64,000 nt of DNA, from the NCBI RefSeq assembly GCF_000518685.1, contig NZ_JAEB01000011.1, positions 1 to 64,000 of the forward strand, written 5' to 3'. Under the pieces are notes generated by a model. That model was given only the letters and a program-made list of their open reading frames with translations. It was not told where the DNA came from and ran no database searches. Below, one piece after another: positions 47,927-55,865 of the stretch. How positions within the stretch are numbered: position 1 is the stretch's first letter; the number at the start of each line of letters is the position of its first letter. Made by a program: the position numbers and the translations under genes. The stretch comes from Eubacterium xylanophilum ATCC 35991. Its GTDB lineage: Bacteria; Bacillota; Clostridia; Lachnospirales; Lachnospiraceae.

Positions 47927-48478
47927 TTATCCGGCAACAACCAACTTATCAAGGGATTTTCCACTAGTCCATTGCTCACAATATATGTCTGTGCATTTTC
48001 TGTATTTATCAAAAGTTGATTTTGCATTTTTTACATCTCCATAAACTTTCCAACACCCAACACACTTACAATTAGCAGCCTTATTCTTTATAAAGCCATA
48101 TACATCCTCTGGTGGATACCCCAAAAATAGTCCAATTTCATGGGGAAACTCGGCAGAATTTATTAGACGATTTTTTAGATGAACCACACACCTTTCCGGT
48201 TTGTCAACTTCATAGCCACATTTCTCTAAAAGCTTTGATGCCATATCATCTTCAAGATCATATGATAGCTTTGAAATTCTGTATACATATATAAGCACCC
48301 TGTCTCTGCTCATCTTCATAGGAATACATCTCAATCCTTTATTCCCCAATGTCTGATTCCATCTTCTCACAGTCTCACGGAGCTCTTCTTCAGTTTCAAA
48401 CTCGCAACTGAACAAATTGCCGGTTTTCAAGCCAGCGAGTGTGGGAGAACAGTGCTTAACAAGCAGTTCTTCTGACAT
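47927..48478 (-). CDS. DUF3793 family protein
   Basis: This 183-residue cytoplasmic protein matches the DUF3793 family of Firmicutes: the N-terminal 'HCSPTLAGLKTGNLFSC', 'LIYVYRISKL', 'FPHEIGLFLGYPPEDVYGFI' and 'CKCVGCWKVYGD'. The conserved Cys residues suggest a metal or redox function, but none is established. The start at 48478 has AGGAGG 6 nt upstream. It has a promoter (48545-48573), a GTTAG-N6-CTAAC dyad in the leader (48521-48536), and the flavodoxin gene follows. This suggests control by redox or metal status. Confidence 0.85.
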   Translation of the reverse strand: MSEELLVKHCSPTLAGLKTGNLFSCEFETEEELRETVRRWNQTLGNKGLRCIPMKMSRDRVLIYVYRISKLSYDLEDDMASKLLEKCGYEVDKPERCVVHLKNRLINSAEFPHEIGLFLGYPPEDVYGFIKNKAANCKCVGCWKVYGDVKNAKSTFDKYRKCTDIYCEQWTSGKSLDKLVVAG

Positions 48479-48520
48479 TACAAACCTCCTAGAATATTTT
48501 ATTAGCCTCATCTACTTCTT

Positions 48521-48573
48521 GTTAGCTATCACTAACCATGTACTACTATATCACTTTTTGAGAAAAAAATCAA
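48521..48573 (-). promoter_or_regulatory. Promoter and dyad before the DUF3793-flavodoxin genes
   Basis: On the minus strand TTGATT (48568-48573), 17 nt, TATAGT (48545-48550). Just downstream lies the dyad GTTAG-N6-CTAAC (48521-48536), placed like a repressor operator. Confidence 0.6.
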
Positions 48574-48580
48574 TACTTTT

Positions 48581-48617
48581 TTTATGGTCTTACAAGCTTT
48601 GCTTGTAAGACCATAAA
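48581..48617. repeat. Perfect palindrome related to the GTAAGACCA repeat
   Basis: Two 17-bp arms (TTTATGGTCTTACAAGC and its complement) surround a TTT loop. The right flank ATGCGATTCC matches the tail of the repeat at 1617-1645. No U-tract follows the stem on either strand, so it is not a standard terminator. Confidence 0.75.
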
Positions 48618-48656
48618 AATGCGATTCCTCTTATCAAAATATCATCCTTAAAAATT

Positions 48657-49760
48657 TTATATAGTTTTTATCTTGGACCATTTTCCATGCGCTGTAATCT
48701 TGTCCACCTTCAGCACACCACGAGCTTTGACATAATACTTTTTGCTTTTTTTGAGCTTAATCACACAACTTGTCTTAGTAATCTTTAGTTTCTTAGTTTT
48801 GCTTTTTGAAAACTTCTTTGAGGTGGAATACCAAAGATTATAACTAGTAGCATCTCCAGTTTTTTTCCATTTCAATCTCACTTTATTTGCCCGTTTCTTA
48901 GAATTCTTAATTGAAATCTTTTTTATGTTGAAGCTCTTGTATTGGGGTTTAATTACATGTAAGTTCTCAGGCCTGATTATACGCCCTCCTTCAGAAGATG
49001 AGGCTTCTGTCTTCGTAGCATCACGAGAATCCGGATACGTAATCCAATTTCCCTTTTCTCTGTCGAAATATTCTACAATATTCCATCCCCCTTTCGACAA
49101 GTCAACATAAATCGTTGGTCTTATTGCAAAGTATCTATTTTTGATTATAACATCGCTTCCCTTTTCTTCCTTGACATACCCAATAGGCTCTCCTGGGTAT
49201 GAAAGAGCAGTTGTTATTTTGTGTTCGAGAATAGTATCACCTTTTCCTTTCATCATAAGTGCCCAGTACGTAAACCTTTCTTTTAGATTGTATTTTTCTA
49301 CCACATTTTGCGCGAATTCACTCGTTTGAGAAATGTTCGTAGCAAATACAGGAAGGCACACATTGTCATTGGTTTCCGTGTAATCGAATAAATTCTTTTT
49401 AATAGGAATCATCGACTCTCGCTCTTTTGTAGAAAAAGCATTTTTATAGAAATATTCATTAAGCCATTTTCTACATGTCGAGTTTTTCCAAGTTGTTTTT
49501 TTTGCCCATGTATCAGAAAATGTCATATAATGAAGGCAATTTTTTGTAGTTAGACATGCAACATTACCATCTAAAGAGCATATATCCCACACAATTGGCT
49601 CCTTTGTCATATTGTCTTTTTGCCAAAAACTACCAAAGCTTATTTTACTAATACTCTTTCCGCCCCACTCAACGGCAGCATTACATTCTTCATGCATGCC
49701 GAACAAACTCGACACTACAATTGTAGAAAGAAAATATAATATAAATTTAATTTTTCTCAT
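48657..49760 (-). CDS. Secreted DUF6273-like protein with basic FN3-like C-terminus
   Basis: This 367-residue protein has a signal peptide (about 1-29). A domain resembling DUF6273 follows ('SFGSFWQKD', 'PIVWDICSLDGNVACLTT', 'TTWKNSTCRKWLNEYFY', 'AFSTKERESMIPI'). Such domains are common in secreted proteins of gut clostridia and have no known activity. The last ~90 residues form a very Lys-rich fibronectin-like domain. I prefer the ATG at 49760 with an AGGTG site over a GTG three codons earlier. It is probably wall-associated by charge. The upstream gene is yccF, with a hairpin between. Confidence 0.75.
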   Translation of the reverse strand: MRKIKFILYFLSTIVVSSLFGMHEECNAAVEWGGKSISKISFGSFWQKDNMTKEPIVWDICSLDGNVACLTTKNCLHYMTFSDTWAKKTTWKNSTCRKWLNEYFYKNAFSTKERESMIPIKKNLFDYTETNDNVCLPVFATNISQTSEFAQNVVEKYNLKERFTYWALMMKGKGDTILEHKITTALSYPGEPIGYVKEEKGSDVIIKNRYFAIRPTIYVDLSKGGWNIVEYFDREKGNWITYPDSRDATKTEASSSEGGRIIRPENLHVIKPQYKSFNIKKISIKNSKKRANKVRLKWKKTGDATSYNLWYSTSKKFSKSKTKKLKITKTSCVIKLKKSKKYYVKARGVLKVDKITAHGKWSKIKTI

Positions 49761-49800
49761 ATAACACACCTACTTTCCTAAAAAATGACAAGTTGAAATA

Positions 49801-49830
49801 AGCCCCGTCTCGTTTCCACAAGTTGGGGCT
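49801..49830 (-). terminator. Hairpin after the yccF gene
   Basis: AGCCCC and GGGGCT form a GC-rich stem 16 nt after the yccF stop on the minus strand. A T-rich stretch including TTTTTT follows about 17 nt later. Confidence 0.5.
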
Positions 49831-49845
49831 CTCTATCTTTTTTAA

Positions 49846-50211
49846 TTACAAATACACGATTTCCGCACCAAATGGCATCAATGACAACTTTGCAAGTTTG
49901 AAAAACTGCAATCCAAAAGGAATTCCAATAATTGTTATGCATAGGCACAATCCTGCAGTCGCGTGACCAATTGCCATCGGAATTCCAATTACAATTAGCC
50001 AAACAATATTGGCTAGGACTGACACTGTGCCATTTCCGTACTCAACATCTTTTCCAAAAGGGCAAAAGCCAAGTGCTGCAAACTTAAAGCACTGCATTCC
50101 AATAGGTATTCCCACAATAGTAATACAGCAAAGCACACCCGCAATCAACCAAGACAGTCCGCTGCAAAATCCTCCGCATATCAACCACAAAATATTACCA
50201 AGTAAACTCAT
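49846..50211 (-). CDS. YccF domain membrane protein
   Basis: This 121-residue inner-membrane protein contains two copies of the YccF domain. The pattern 'GIPIGMQCFKFAALGFCPFG' recurs as 'GIPFGLQFFKLAKLSLMPFG', each after a hydrophobic helix. The family is widespread and of unknown function. It starts 30 nt after the alcohol dehydrogenase stop on the same strand and is probably co-transcribed with it. Confidence 0.9.
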   Translation of the reverse strand: MSLLGNILWLICGGFCSGLSWLIAGVLCCITIVGIPIGMQCFKFAALGFCPFGKDVEYGNGTVSVLANIVWLIVIGIPMAIGHATAGLCLCITIIGIPFGLQFFKLAKLSLMPFGAEIVYL

Positions 50212-50241
50212 CGAATTCCTTCTTTCTGAATATTTTACATA

Positions 50242-51423
50242 TTAGATTGTTGCATTAGCTGCAATGTGCAAAATCTCTGCCACATCAGCTGATGACAAAT
50301 CAACAAATCCAGGCTTCTTGCCGTCGCCAAGTCCCAATTTTTCTACCAAAATAGGGATATCCTCTTCCTTGGCATCAAGCTCCTCAAAGTTAATTGGCAT
50401 GCCGATACTCTTGAGAAATCTTCTGAAACATGCGATTCCCTCCAGGGCCGTCACCTCAGGATCGGCAAAGTTCATCTCGCATCCCCAGACTCTTGTTGCA
50501 ACCTGAGCAAATCTCATGACGTCATGCTTATATGCAAACTCCATCCACGCTGGCATCACAACAGCCAATCCTGCGCCATGTGCGCAGTCATAAAGTCCTG
50601 ACAACTCATGCTCAATAACATGGCTGCTCCAATCCTGACTTCTTCCAACACCCACGATGTCATTGTGCGCAACCGTTCCGGCCCACATGATATTGGCACG
50701 AGCCTCGTAGTTATCCGGCTCCTTCATAACTCTAGGTGTCTCCTTAATCATCGTCAAAAGCAATCCCTCGCAGAGTCTATCTGTAACTTCCACTTCCTTT
50801 GTATTGGTGAAATATCTCTCAAAAATATGCGCCATAATATCAGTTGCGCCACATGCCGTCTGATAAGGTGGAAGCGTCGTTGTGAGCTCTGGATTTAGGA
50901 TAGAAAAACGCGGTCTAATCTTATCTGATCCAACATCTCTCTTAAGCATTCCCTCTTCTTTCGTTACCACAGATGCGCCAGATCCCTCACTACCTGCCGC
51001 TGCAATGGTAAGAATTGTTCCGATTGGAAGAGCCTTCTCAACCGGTTTGCCTGTTCCGTAGAAATCCCAGAAATCGCCATCATATAGCGTTCCGATAGCA
51101 ATAGCCTTTGATGAATCGATACAGGAACCACCACCAACAGACAATATAAAATCAACGCCCTCTTTTTTACAAATCTCAATACCCTTATAAATCAAAGTAT
51201 CACGTGGATTAGGCTGAACTCCGCCGAGCTCCACAAACTCAATGTCGCTAGCCGCCAGGGATTTCCTCACTCTATCAATCAAACCTGACTTAACTGCAGA
51301 CTGTGAACCATAGTGAACAAGCACCTTGCTTCCACCATATCTCTTAACACACTCTCCGCACTCATTTTCGCGACCACGCCCGAACACAAACTCCGTTGGA
51401 CTGTAAAAATTAAAATTATCCAT
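50242..51423 (-). CDS. Iron-containing alcohol dehydrogenase (butanol dehydrogenase type)
   Basis: This 393-residue group III alcohol dehydrogenase reduces aldehydes such as butyraldehyde or acetaldehyde with NAD(P)H. It has the 'FGRGRENECGECVKRYG' start, the cofactor motif 'LSVGGGSCIDSSKAIAIG' and the metal ligands in 'TACGATDIMAHIFE' and 'HELSGLYDCAHGAGLAV'. It is closest to the BdhA/YqhD subgroup. The start at 51423 has GAGGT upstream; the frame to 51489 has no site. It is divergent from a two-component system, and its promoter (51481-51509) carries the GCGGAATATTT motif between -35 and -10. This suggests control by redox or by the neighbouring regulator. Confidence 0.93.
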   Translation of the reverse strand: MDNFNFYSPTEFVFGRGRENECGECVKRYGGSKVLVHYGSQSAVKSGLIDRVRKSLAASDIEFVELGGVQPNPRDTLIYKGIEICKKEGVDFILSVGGGSCIDSSKAIAIGTLYDGDFWDFYGTGKPVEKALPIGTILTIAAAGSEGSGASVVTKEEGMLKRDVGSDKIRPRFSILNPELTTTLPPYQTACGATDIMAHIFERYFTNTKEVEVTDRLCEGLLLTMIKETPRVMKEPDNYEARANIMWAGTVAHNDIVGVGRSQDWSSHVIEHELSGLYDCAHGAGLAVVMPAWMEFAYKHDVMRFAQVATRVWGCEMNFADPEVTALEGIACFRRFLKSIGMPINFEELDAKEEDIPILVEKLGLGDGKKPGFVDLSSADVAEILHIAANATI

Positions 51424-51480
51424 AAACTTTACCTCTCTTATTGCATTTGTTAAAGTTACTAGGAATTTAGGGTTATGTCT

Positions 51481-51509
51481 ATAATACACTTTTTGCGGAA
51501 TATTTGCAA
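51481..51509 (-). promoter_or_regulatory. Promoter of the alcohol dehydrogenase gene
   Basis: On the minus strand TTGCAA (51504-51509), 17 nt, TATTAT (51481-51486). The spacer contains AAATATTCCGC (51495-51505). Confidence 0.65.
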
Positions 51510-51513
51510 TAAT

Positions 51514-51550
51514 TTAAGAACAAATTAAGGTTTTTATGTTAATATATATT
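51514..51550 (+). promoter_or_regulatory. Promoter region of the two-component system with direct repeats
   Basis: TTAAG occurs at 51514-51518 and 51525-51529, an 11-bp period typical of OmpR/PhoB-type binding sites. A TATATT -10 is at 51545-51550, so the second repeat lies over the -35 position. Autoregulation by the encoded response regulator is plausible. Confidence 0.45.
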
Positions 51551-51586
51551 TAAAAGAAAAATGTTCCGCCAGGGGGGAATATGCCT

Positions 51587-52264
51587 ATGAAAATTTTAAT
51601 TGTCGAAGACGACCCAAGACTTGGAGATACGCTTCTTGATTTAATTACAAGTGCAAATTATACTGCAGATTTGGTAGATAATGGCAACGACGGCCTTGAT
51701 TACTGTCTAAGCGACTACTACGATTTGATAATCCTAGACGTAATGTTGCCAGGAAAAAATGGTTTTGAAATCGTATCACAGATGCGCGCCCAGAAAAAGG
51801 GCACTCCCGTCCTCATGCTCACTGCCAAAAGTCAGTGGAATGACAAGGTCAAAGGATTAGACTCAGGCGCTGATGATTATCTGACTAAACCATTTGTCCC
51901 TGAAGAACTATTCGCAAGAATACGCGCTCTCACCAGGCGAAAAGGCGAAGTCGTGATGAATACTCTCGAATTCAATGGATTGATCCTCTACCTTGACAGC
52001 GCAAAGCTTGAATTCGCAGGAAAATCAGTGCGTCTAACTTCCAAGGAATTTGAAATCATGAAGATTCTCCTCATGAATCCATCCAAAATCTCATCCAAGG
52101 AAGATCTCATATCCAACATTTGGGAAATCGACTCAGATGTTGGGGATAATAACATAGAAGTTTATATATCATTTTTACGAAAAAAACTCACATTTATTAA
52201 GAGCAATGTCAAAATCAGCACCATCCGCAAAATCGGCTATTGCCTTGACCGCTCTGGTGAATAA
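51587..52264 (+). CDS. OmpR-family response regulator
   Basis: This 225-residue regulator has a receiver domain ('ILIVEDDPRLG', phospho-acceptor Asp51 in 'LIILDVMLPG', 'TAKSQWNDKVKGLDSGADDY') and an OmpR/PhoB-type winged-helix DNA-binding domain (about 128-222, 'VRLTSKEFEIMKILL', 'EVYISFLRKKL'). I prefer the ATG at 51587, 9 nt from AGGGGGG, over the one at 51581. It forms a two-component pair with the histidine kinase that follows. The divergent alcohol dehydrogenase gene is a possible target. Confidence 0.95.
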   Translation: MKILIVEDDPRLGDTLLDLITSANYTADLVDNGNDGLDYCLSDYYDLIILDVMLPGKNGFEIVSQMRAQKKGTPVLMLTAKSQWNDKVKGLDSGADDYLTKPFVPEELFARIRALTRRKGEVVMNTLEFNGLILYLDSAKLEFAGKSVRLTSKEFEIMKILLMNPSKISSKEDLISNIWEIDSDVGDNNIEVYISFLRKKLTFIKSNVKISTIRKIGYCLDRSGE

Positions 52265-52300
52265 TTGCGGAATATTTTACTTATAAAAGGGGATGTGCAT

Positions 52301-53497
52301 ATGATAAAAAGTTTTCAGAAAAAATTCATATTAATATTTATGATAATTACGACTGCTACTCTTTTGGGAGTCTTTGCCTTCATGTGCATTAGCACACTAA
52401 AAACTCAGGAAAAAATGTGCCGTGAAACCCTCGCCAATGCAATTTCCACATCGAAAACTCCACCATTCCCCGGACATCCCAGGCATTTTTCCGACAAAAT
52501 CGCATTGACTCTCTCCTTTCGCGGCGATGAATTGATGCACTCCGAGTCCAAAGAGGGAACATTTTCCGATGACGAGATCGTAAAGATTTCTCAGTATGTC
52601 CTTCACAATAAGGAACGCTACGGCAAAATCCCTGATTTCCCTCTCACCTACATGGCAATGGAGGGATTCGGCGGAAAAGATTATGCCTTTTATGATAATA
52701 CCGATGACAATGAGTACTTCAAATCCCTCTGCTTAGGCTTTGGAATCTCGGGAATCTTGGCCATGATAATCTTCTATATTCTCGCCTACTTCCTCAGCAA
52801 ATGGATTATCAGACCAATCGAGGAGAGCATCATTCGCCAGCGAAATTTCGTGGCTGATGCATCTCACGAACTCAAAACACCTCTCACAGTAATCCTTGCA
52901 AACGCCTCAATTCTCAGAGATAACCGCCGGGATACCATCGACGAACATTCAAAAAATCTCGCATATATAAGAGAAGAAGCCGAACACATGAGTAAACTCG
53001 TAGCAGATCTCCTCTTCCTCTCTAGGTCCGATGCCCACAAAACCGCCCTAAACCTCTCCACCGTTGATTTGTCCGAAATCTGCGCCGACTCTTCTCTAAC
53101 CTTTGAGGCAATCGCCTACGAAAATGATGTCACAATCCAAACTGACATCCCAGAAGACATCAAGATTCAGGGAGATTCCACCAAACTCGAACAACTCATG
53201 GGGATTTTCCTTGATAACGCATGCAAATATACTCCTCCCGAGGGAAATATAGAAGTTATTCTAAAGAAAAAAGGGTCATCAACCCTGCTAACCGTCTGCA
53301 ATACTTCCCCTCCAATTCCCCACGACTCAATCTCTCATCTCTTCGATCGATTCTACCGCGTAGACGAAGCAAGAACTCGCGCCAATGGATACGGCCTCGG
53401 GCTATGCATCGCCAAGGAAATCGTCGATCTCCACGGCGGCAAGATTGAAGCCAAATACGAGGATGGGAAGGTAATTATGCAAGTTGAATTCAATTAA
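52301..53497 (+). CDS. Sensor histidine kinase
   Basis: This 398-residue kinase has two membrane segments (about 10-32 and 150-172) around an extracellular sensor loop of about 115 residues. The HisKA domain carries the phospho-His in 'FVADASHELKTPLTVI' (about 195), and the ATPase domain has the N box 'FLDNACKYTPPEG' and G box 'NGYGLGLCIAKEIV'. The start is the ATG at 52301 with AAGGGG; a longer frame would begin with TTG without a site. It partners the response regulator 36 nt upstream. The signal is unknown. A GCGGAATATTT motif lies in the gap between the genes. Confidence 0.94.
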   Translation: MIKSFQKKFILIFMIITTATLLGVFAFMCISTLKTQEKMCRETLANAISTSKTPPFPGHPRHFSDKIALTLSFRGDELMHSESKEGTFSDDEIVKISQYVLHNKERYGKIPDFPLTYMAMEGFGGKDYAFYDNTDDNEYFKSLCLGFGISGILAMIIFYILAYFLSKWIIRPIEESIIRQRNFVADASHELKTPLTVILANASILRDNRRDTIDEHSKNLAYIREEAEHMSKLVADLLFLSRSDAHKTALNLSTVDLSEICADSSLTFEAIAYENDVTIQTDIPEDIKIQGDSTKLEQLMGIFLDNACKYTPPEGNIEVILKKKGSSTLLTVCNTSPPIPHDSISHLFDRFYRVDEARTRANGYGLGLCIAKEIVDLHGGKIEAKYEDGKVIMQVEFN

Positions 53498-53504
53498 ATG
53501 TACC

Positions 53505-53554
53505 GGGGCATGCCTATTTCAAATTTCTTGTTTTGGCATGCCCCTTGCTTTTTT
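53505..53554 (+). terminator. Terminator after the histidine kinase, GGGGCATGCC type
   Basis: GGGGCATGCC (53505-53514) and GGCATGCCCC (53535-53544) flank a 20-nt loop and are followed by a T-rich tract. Arms and loop length equal those of the hairpin at 48-87. Confidence 0.8.
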
Positions 53555-53573
53555 CCATAGAATATAGTATAAT
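53545..53573 (+). promoter_or_regulatory. Possible promoter of the 53613 gene
   Basis: TTGCTT (53545-53550), 17 nt, TATAAT (53568-53573), 39 nt before the ATG. The -35 is poor and overlaps the terminator tail. Confidence 0.5.
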
Positions 53574-53612
53574 TTCTAATTGTAAAAAAATTATTGAAAG
53601 TGAGGAATAATA

Positions 53613-54848
53613 ATGAAAACAAACAAGATCACAGCATTTATTCTTGCTTTTGCGATGAGTCTATCACTCGCTGCAACACCAGCAAGTACTAATGCCGCAG
53701 AAACTGCAAAAAAAGCAATCAAAGTGACACTCAACATTATGGAATATGATGGTGCACTCGTAGCAAACGAGTCAGTTGAACTCAGTGATGCTGATGTGGC
53801 AGAGCTCAACAAGAAGTTTACTGTTACAACTCCAAGCGCAGACACAGGATCAACAGAGACTACAACTACACCAGTTGTAACTGCTGAGGGAACTGTTGCA
53901 GCTCACGCACTTATGAAATATGAGAATGACTATGTTGCTAAGAATCCTAAAACAAGCTTCGACTTTGGAAATGCTTTCTCTTATGGAAATCCATCTGTAG
54001 TAGTTGGACAGAAGACTCTTAAGGCATTTGATTACTGGAGTTTCAAAATTAACAATGTTGCTCCTAATAACCCAACAACCGGATACGGTTACAACCTCAA
54101 CGAAGCTCCACTCAAGGACGGCGACGTTGTAACTATCTTCCGCCAAGGAACATATGATGCTGATAAATCCACATATACTAACTTCGGAGCATTCACAGAG
54201 AACAACTTCAAAATCGAAGAAGGTGCTGATGTAAAGGCTAAAATGTACGAAGAAGGCTATGATGCCAGCTTCAACATTGTCAAGTCTGATTATAAGACAA
54301 ATGATGTTACATTTGTAATCCAGAAGGGCGACAAGAAGGCAAATGTTAGTGCTACTCTTAATAACGATGAATTCACTCTTAGTGGTAAGGACATTGCAGC
54401 TTTCACAAACGGAGTTGCAGGAGATTATTCACTCTACGCTGTAGCAAATAAGGAAATCGTCAACGCAGACGGCGTTGCAAAAGTTGTATTTGCTCCTTCA
54501 GTTTTAACTGTCAATGTAAAAAAACCTGCAGAGACAGCTGCTCCAAAGACTTCAGACAAGAAATCAGCTGTCAAAAAACCTGCTAAGCCAGCCAAGGTAA
54601 AGGTAAAGGTTAAGGGCAAGAAAGTTACTGTTTCTTGGAAGAAAGCTAAAGCTAAGGGATACCAAGTTGTATACTCAAAGAAAGCTAAGAAAGCTTACAA
54701 GACTTTCAAGAATGTCAAGAAAAACAAGGCTGTTAAGAAGCTCAAGAAGGGCAAGTTCTTCATCAAGGTAAGAGCTTACAATGTAAAAGCCAACGGCAAG
54801 AAGCTCTACAGCGCATACTCAGCAGCTAAGAAAGTTGTTGTAAAATAA
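53613..54848 (+). CDS. Secreted protein with Lys-rich FN3-like C-terminus
   Basis: This 411-residue protein has a signal peptide ending near 'ATPASTNAAE'. A middle domain with a DUF4430-like flavour comes next ('YWSFKINNVAPNNPTTGYG', 'LKDGDVVTIFRQGTYD'), then a beta domain (about 200-300) and a final fibronectin-III-like domain that is extremely rich in lysine ('VKVKVKGKKVTVSWKKAK'). DUF4430-type domains occur in clostridial surface proteins and cobalamin-binding-like folds, but a ligand cannot be assigned here. The basic domain probably holds the protein to anionic wall polymers. GTGAGGAA precedes the ATG, and a strong terminator follows. Confidence 0.78.
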   Translation: MKTNKITAFILAFAMSLSLAATPASTNAAETAKKAIKVTLNIMEYDGALVANESVELSDADVAELNKKFTVTTPSADTGSTETTTTPVVTAEGTVAAHALMKYENDYVAKNPKTSFDFGNAFSYGNPSVVVGQKTLKAFDYWSFKINNVAPNNPTTGYGYNLNEAPLKDGDVVTIFRQGTYDADKSTYTNFGAFTENNFKIEEGADVKAKMYEEGYDASFNIVKSDYKTNDVTFVIQKGDKKANVSATLNNDEFTLSGKDIAAFTNGVAGDYSLYAVANKEIVNADGVAKVVFAPSVLTVNVKKPAETAAPKTSDKKSAVKKPAKPAKVKVKVKGKKVTVSWKKAKAKGYQVVYSKKAKKAYKTFKNVKKNKAVKKLKKGKFFIKVRAYNVKANGKKLYSAYSAAKKVVVK

Positions 54849-54882
54849 TCCGCACAGGATGACAATATAGAAAGAATACAAA

Positions 54883-54919
54883 CCCACTAGAATGGATATT
54901 CCAAGCTAGTGGGTTTTTT
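54883..54919 (+). terminator. Terminator after the 53613 gene
   Basis: CCCACTAG and CTAGTGGG flank a 15-nt loop and are followed by TTTTTT. Confidence 0.9.
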
Positions 54920-54931
54920 GCGCAAAAAAAT

Positions 54932-54975
54932 AAACCCATCATCGGGCTCTCATCAAAGCACCTCTAATGGGTTTA
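54932..54975 (-). terminator. Terminator of the 54973 gene
   Basis: On the minus strand AAACCCAT and ATGGGTTT enclose a 28-nt loop and are followed by ATTTTTTTG. The 5' arm overlaps the stop codon. Confidence 0.7.
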
Positions 54976-55653
54976 TGAAATATTCAAATTAAGATAATTA
55001 TTAATACTGTTATTGGCAATATTCTCGACAGCCATAGCTCTCTCTCGAAGTTTGCTATAGAAGTCTGATCCCTCGCTGAACAGTTCCTTCACATCTTCGA
55101 TATCTGCATCGGCTAGCTTATCTTCATTAACTGAAAGAGTTTTGTTCTCCTTAACACTCACTCCAATATTGTTGAGCTGTGGTTTATTACCCTCGACAAG
55201 CCCTGACATCCAAGACATGTTATGAGAAATAGAAACAACTGAAGAAACACCATTGCGAACAATAATATTATTGTATGCCTTGGCAAAATTTTTCACAACA
55301 TTAGTCAATATTCCGTTTGTATTGCGCAAACCAGAAATAGCATAGGCTACTTCCTCTGCGGTTGACAACAGATTCCTTGCGTCATCTCTTGCCATCACGG
55401 TGCTACCGACTGCACTTGAATTAGCGGCTTTTCCAAGGGAAAGAACGGCACTAGGATTCGCATTGGCTGCTGACTTGTCATCAGTCTGGCCCGCTTCCTT
55501 GGCTTCCTTCATAATCTGAACCATATTAAGGAAACTTCCACCTTGAACTCGGTGTCCGTGAATTAATTCTTTTCTCACGATCTGTCCGTCTCCACTAACA
55601 AACTGTTCATTGTAATAGTTTCTCTTGACGGACAATTCATTTAATGCATTCAC
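54973..55653 (-). CDS. Small protein with FliD C-terminal-like pattern
   Basis: This 226-residue protein is Ala/Asn/Ser-rich with amphipathic helices. Its second half ('LNNIGVSVKENKTLSVNED', 'KLADADIEDVKELFSEG') resembles the C-terminal region of flagellar cap protein FliD, where a similar 'GI...LSLDE.KL..AL' pattern ends the filament-cap domain. It lacks the FliD N-terminus and is much shorter than FliD. No other flagellar gene is in the window. No signal peptide is seen. The start is GTG with AAAGGAG 9 nt upstream, and a consensus-like promoter lies at 55703-55731. Its function is unknown; export through a flagellar-type system is only a guess. Confidence 0.6.
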   Translation of the reverse strand: MNALNELSVKRNYYNEQFVSGDGQIVRKELIHGHRVQGGSFLNMVQIMKEAKEAGQTDDKSAANANPSAVLSLGKAANSSAVGSTVMARDDARNLLSTAEEVAYAISGLRNTNGILTNVVKNFAKAYNNIIVRNGVSSVVSISHNMSWMSGLVEGNKPQLNNIGVSVKENKTLSVNEDKLADADIEDVKELFSEGSDFYSKLRERAMAVENIANNSINNYLNLNIS

Positions 55654-55702
55654 AAGACTAGACTCCTTTCATCTCATAAATCCTGCAATTGTCGCCACTT
55701 TA

Positions 55703-55731
55703 AGCATACAATGGATTTTTGTATATGTCAA
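55703..55731 (-). promoter_or_regulatory. Promoter of the 54973 gene
   Basis: On the minus strand TTGACA (55726-55731), 17 nt, TATGCT (55703-55708). Confidence 0.7.
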
Positions 55732-55738
55732 GAAGTTT

Positions 55739-55802
55739 TTTGAAAAAAAACCCCTAATGTACTGATTTCTCGCACTTTTCGGAGATTTCGCACAAAAGGG
55801 GC
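55739..55802 (-). terminator. Probable terminator after the GH10 gene
   Basis: On the minus strand CCCCT and AGGGG close a structured region that contains two GTGCGA copies, followed by TTTTTTTT. It lies about 64 nt after the stop codon. A GCGGAACATTT motif (55846-55856) lies between. Confidence 0.6.
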
Positions 55803-55865
55803 ATATATTTTTTATTGAATATTTACAATACTTTTTTCGTCCCTAGCGGAACATTTTTCCGGATA

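Noticed and set aside
48581-48617. Rho-independent terminator
   Set aside because: The stem is perfect, but T-runs precede and A-runs follow it on both strands, so no U-tract follows.
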